Assembly (NCBI GenBank): GCA_027487245.1
Contig: JAIYDY010000083.1
Location: forward strand, 1-46,705
DNA: 46,705 nt
From: Hyphomicrobiales bacterium
Lineage (GTDB): Bacteria > Pseudomonadota > Alphaproteobacteria > Rhizobiales > Beijerinckiaceae
Direction: 5' to 3'
In this document: positions 45,170-46,705 of the stretch, one piece after another
Layout: each line of letters starts with the position of its first letter
Position numbering within the stretch: the first letter of the stretch is position 1
Notes under the pieces: generated by a model
Told to the model about the DNA's origin: nothing
Database searches by the model: none
The model's input: only the letters and a program-made list of their open reading frames with translations
Program-made: the position numbers and the translations under genes

Positions 45170-45960
45170 ATGGCGATCGGTGCCTTGATGGCAGGATGCG
45201 GATCATAGCCGTCGATGACGATGTCCTCGAAGCGGAAATCCTCCAGCCTCTTGACCTCCGGGTTGAGCCTGAGGGTCGGCAGCGGCCGGGGCTCACGCGA
45301 CAATTGCAGCCGCGTCTGGTCGAGATGGTTGCTGTAAAGATGCGTGTCACCGAACGAATGCACGAACGTGCCCGGCTTGAGGCCGGTGACCTGCGCCATC
45401 ATGTGCGTCAGCAGCGCATAGGAGGCGATGTTGAACGGCACGCCAAGGAAGACATCGGCGCTGCGCTGGTAGAGCTGGCAGGACAGCCGGCCCTCGGCCA
45501 CGAAGAACTGGAAGAGGCAATGGCAGGGAGCCAGCGCCATCTTCGGGATGTCCGCCGGGTTCCAGGCCGAAACGATCAGCCGGCGCGAGTCCGGATTGCG
45601 CCGGATCTCATCGGTCACCCAGGCGATCTGGTCGACAACGCCGCCATCGGGCGCTGCCCAGGAGCGCCATTGCCGGCCATAGACCGGGCCAAGATCGCCG
45701 TTGGCATCGGCCCATTCGTCCCAGATGCTGACGCCGTTCTCCTGCAGGTAGCGCACGTTGGTGTCGCCACGCAGGAACCAGATCAGCTCATGGATGATCG
45801 ACTTGAGATGCAGCTTCTTGGTGGTGACCAGCGGGAACCCGTCTGCGAGGTCGAACCGCATCTGGTGGCCGAAGACGGCGAGCGTGCCGGTTCCGGTCCG
45901 GTCATCCTTGCGCACGCCTTCATCGAGCACGCGCCTGAGCAGGTCATGATAGGCTTTCAT
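45166..45960 (-). CDS. thyA: thymidylate synthase
   Basis: A 264-residue enzyme, the same length as E. coli ThyA. It methylates dUMP with 5,10-methylene-THF, releasing dihydrofolate. The dUMP phosphate-binding segment is [18 protein letters not shown], the catalytic cysteine is Cys146 in [35 protein letters not shown] follows, and the C-terminus ends IKAPIAI. It is the first of three coupled genes thyA-GNAT-folA. Confidence 0.97.
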   Translation of the reverse strand: MKAYHDLLRRVLDEGVRKDDRTGTGTLAVFGHQMRFDLADGFPLVTTKKLHLKSIIHELIWFLRGDTNVRYLQENGVSIWDEWADANGDLGPVYGRQWRSWAAPDGGVVDQIAWVTDEIRRNPDSRRLIVSAWNPADIPKMALAPCHCLFQFFVAEGRLSCQLYQRSADVFLGVPFNIASYALLTHMMAQVTGLKPGTFVHSFGDTHLYSNHLDQTRLQLSREPRPLPTLRLNPEVKRLEDFRFEDIVIDGYDPHPAIKAPIAI

Positions 45961-46018
45961 GCCATCCGCTATAGGCGATCATTTGTCGATTCGCAGCCTG
46001 TGGCCGCATGCATCCCGG

Positions 46019-46501
46019 TCATTTTTGGCGCAGGCTTGGCCAGTTGCCGTCGGCGGACGCGATGAAGCCCGGGATGTCGGTCTCCCAAGTCTTCTGGACA
46101 TTGGCATCATAGTTCAGGAACAGGCGCCCCCCGACGATCTTCCAGTTCCTGGGGTCGCCTTTGGCCTTGTAGCCCTGCGCTGCCGCCCACGAGCAGTGCC
46201 CGCCATAGGCCGGAGCAAATCGCTCCGGGGCCGCAGCGAACGCATCCCGGTTGGCCAAATTCGCAAAGCGCCAGCTGGCACCGTTCCAGACGTGGGTGAT
46301 TTGCGCGGAGCCCTGCACCGGGCGCCCGGCGTTGACATAGGCCACCACATCGAAGCCGCCGGCACCAGTGCCGCGGACAAGGTCCGTATAGACCTCCGAA
46401 CCGTTTGCAGGCGCAATCCAGGCTCCGGTCAGGCCAAGGGCACTCAGCCCGGCGGTCCCGATCAGGATCAGCGCGGCGCGGCGTGTGTTGGTGTTCGACA
46501 T
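46019..46501 (-). CDS. exported YHS-domain protein
   Basis: A 160-residue protein with an N-terminal hydrophobic leader (TRRAALILIGTAGLSALGLTGAW, about 7-29; the RR suggests Tat or Sec export). The YHS-like domain follows: GFDVVAYVNAGRPVQGSAQITHVWNGASWRFANLANRDAFAAAPERFAPAYGGHCSWAAAQG. YHS domains often bind metals; here a single Cys (GGHCSWA) is conserved. Its function is unknown. ATG 46501 has AGGGA five bases upstream. It lies 58 bp upstream of thyA on the same strand. Confidence 0.87.
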   Translation of the reverse strand: MSNTNTRRAALILIGTAGLSALGLTGAWIAPANGSEVYTDLVRGTGAGGFDVVAYVNAGRPVQGSAQITHVWNGASWRFANLANRDAFAAAPERFAPAYGGHCSWAAAQGYKAKGDPRNWKIVGGRLFLNYDANVQKTWETDIPGFIASADGNWPSLRQK

Positions 46502-46619
46502 GATGTTCCCTGCTCTGGCCAGTGTTTCGGATAGGCCGAATTCGTCCAGCACAGCGGTTTGTTACACGGCGCGAACCTGCGGCCTTTCATCCCGCCCGCT
46601 TGATCGCTATATCAGGGGT

Positions 46620-46705
46620 GCCGGAGCAATCCGGCTATGGTGATAAACGGCAATCGAAATAAACCATTCTGACCCGGGAGCGGTACCCGGCGCCTCCACC
46701 CCAGA
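46620..46705 (+). ncRNA. ssrA: probable acceptor piece of permuted two-piece tmRNA (continues past window)
   Basis: The sequence starts with a hairpin GCCGGA-GCAA-TCCGGC (46620-46635). It ends in a T-arm-like stem CCGGG/CCCGG (46674-46678 with 46686-46690) with a 7-nt loop AGCGGTA. Then come a 7-nt acceptor strand CGCCTCC, A73 and CC. The base at position 70 equivalent is T (46695), as needed for the G3-U70 alanine identity. In alphaproteobacteria the tmRNA gene is permuted, with the acceptor piece upstream of the coding piece, so the tag-coding part should lie beyond base 46705. A TATATC -10 at 46608-46613 fits a start near 46620. The T-loop is atypical, which lowers confidence. Confidence 0.55.

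Overview
The window is an ordinary chromosomal segment of a high-GC alphaproteobacterium, most likely in the Hyphomicrobiales (Rhizobiales). The evidence is the conserved serB/miaA/degP/hflCK neighbourhood, a thioredoxin-TPR CnoX with an intact CGPC motif, a FadR-type GntR next to TRAP transporter genes, an ETF-beta-lysine-methyltransferase-like protein, a 3-hydroxybutyrate dehydrogenase/patatin pair, and what looks like the acceptor piece of a permuted two-piece tmRNA at the right edge. No insertion sequence, prophage, CRISPR array or plasmid function is visible. Genes are densely packed and many neighbours overlap by four bases (ATGA or GTGA), which suggests translational coupling.

Left part (1-13.3 kb): the 3' part of clpB; a leftward group cnoX-like / Lon-substrate-binding-domain protein / UMF1-type MFS transporter; a YbaK/ProX editing protein; tRNA-Gly(GCC); an MsbA-type ABC exporter; a tyrosine phosphatase; purH; an XRE regulator with a TTG start; an HMG-CoA-lyase-like enzyme; and asd.

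Sugar-acid locus (13.3-20.7 kb): an SMP-30 lactonase diverges from a FadR-type regulator that is translationally coupled to a DctQ-DctM-DctP TRAP transporter. An enolase-superfamily acid-sugar dehydratase and a DHDPS-family aldolase follow. A perfect 16-bp palindrome at the gntR promoter is a likely operator. The gene set predicts uptake and dehydration of an aldonate (or its lactone), then cleavage of the 2-keto-3-deoxy acid. A short stretch resembling the C-terminus of a sugar ABC permease sits between the lactonase and the regulator and may be a relic.

Middle (20.6-32.6 kb): a glycosyltransferase coupled to an ETF-beta-methyltransferase-like gene; patatin and bdhA with a PhaR-like motif at the bdhA promoter; pdxY downstream of a NitT/TauT-type ABC transporter of unknown substrate; a DedA protein; a secreted Ala/Pro-rich helix-hairpin-helix protein with a strong terminator; and a GT39 transferase coupled to a Dpm1-GtrA fusion.

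Branched-chain amino acid locus (32.7-38.1 kb, leftward): ilvB, a glutathione S-transferase, ilvH, a small membrane protein, a LysE/RhtB exporter and ilvC. A 15-residue leader peptide (MNTLLIVMMRRSRAV) followed by alternative hairpins and a terminator precedes ilvB, a classical attenuator. Its predicted promoter places the transcript start at or next to the leader ATG, so the leader mRNA may be leaderless.

Right part (38.1-46.7 kb): miaA and serB diverge with only 16 bp between their starts. A leftward series then runs YHS protein, thyA, GNAT, folA, hflK, hflC, DUF2065 protein, degP. It covers thymidylate/folate metabolism and membrane/periplasmic protein quality control.
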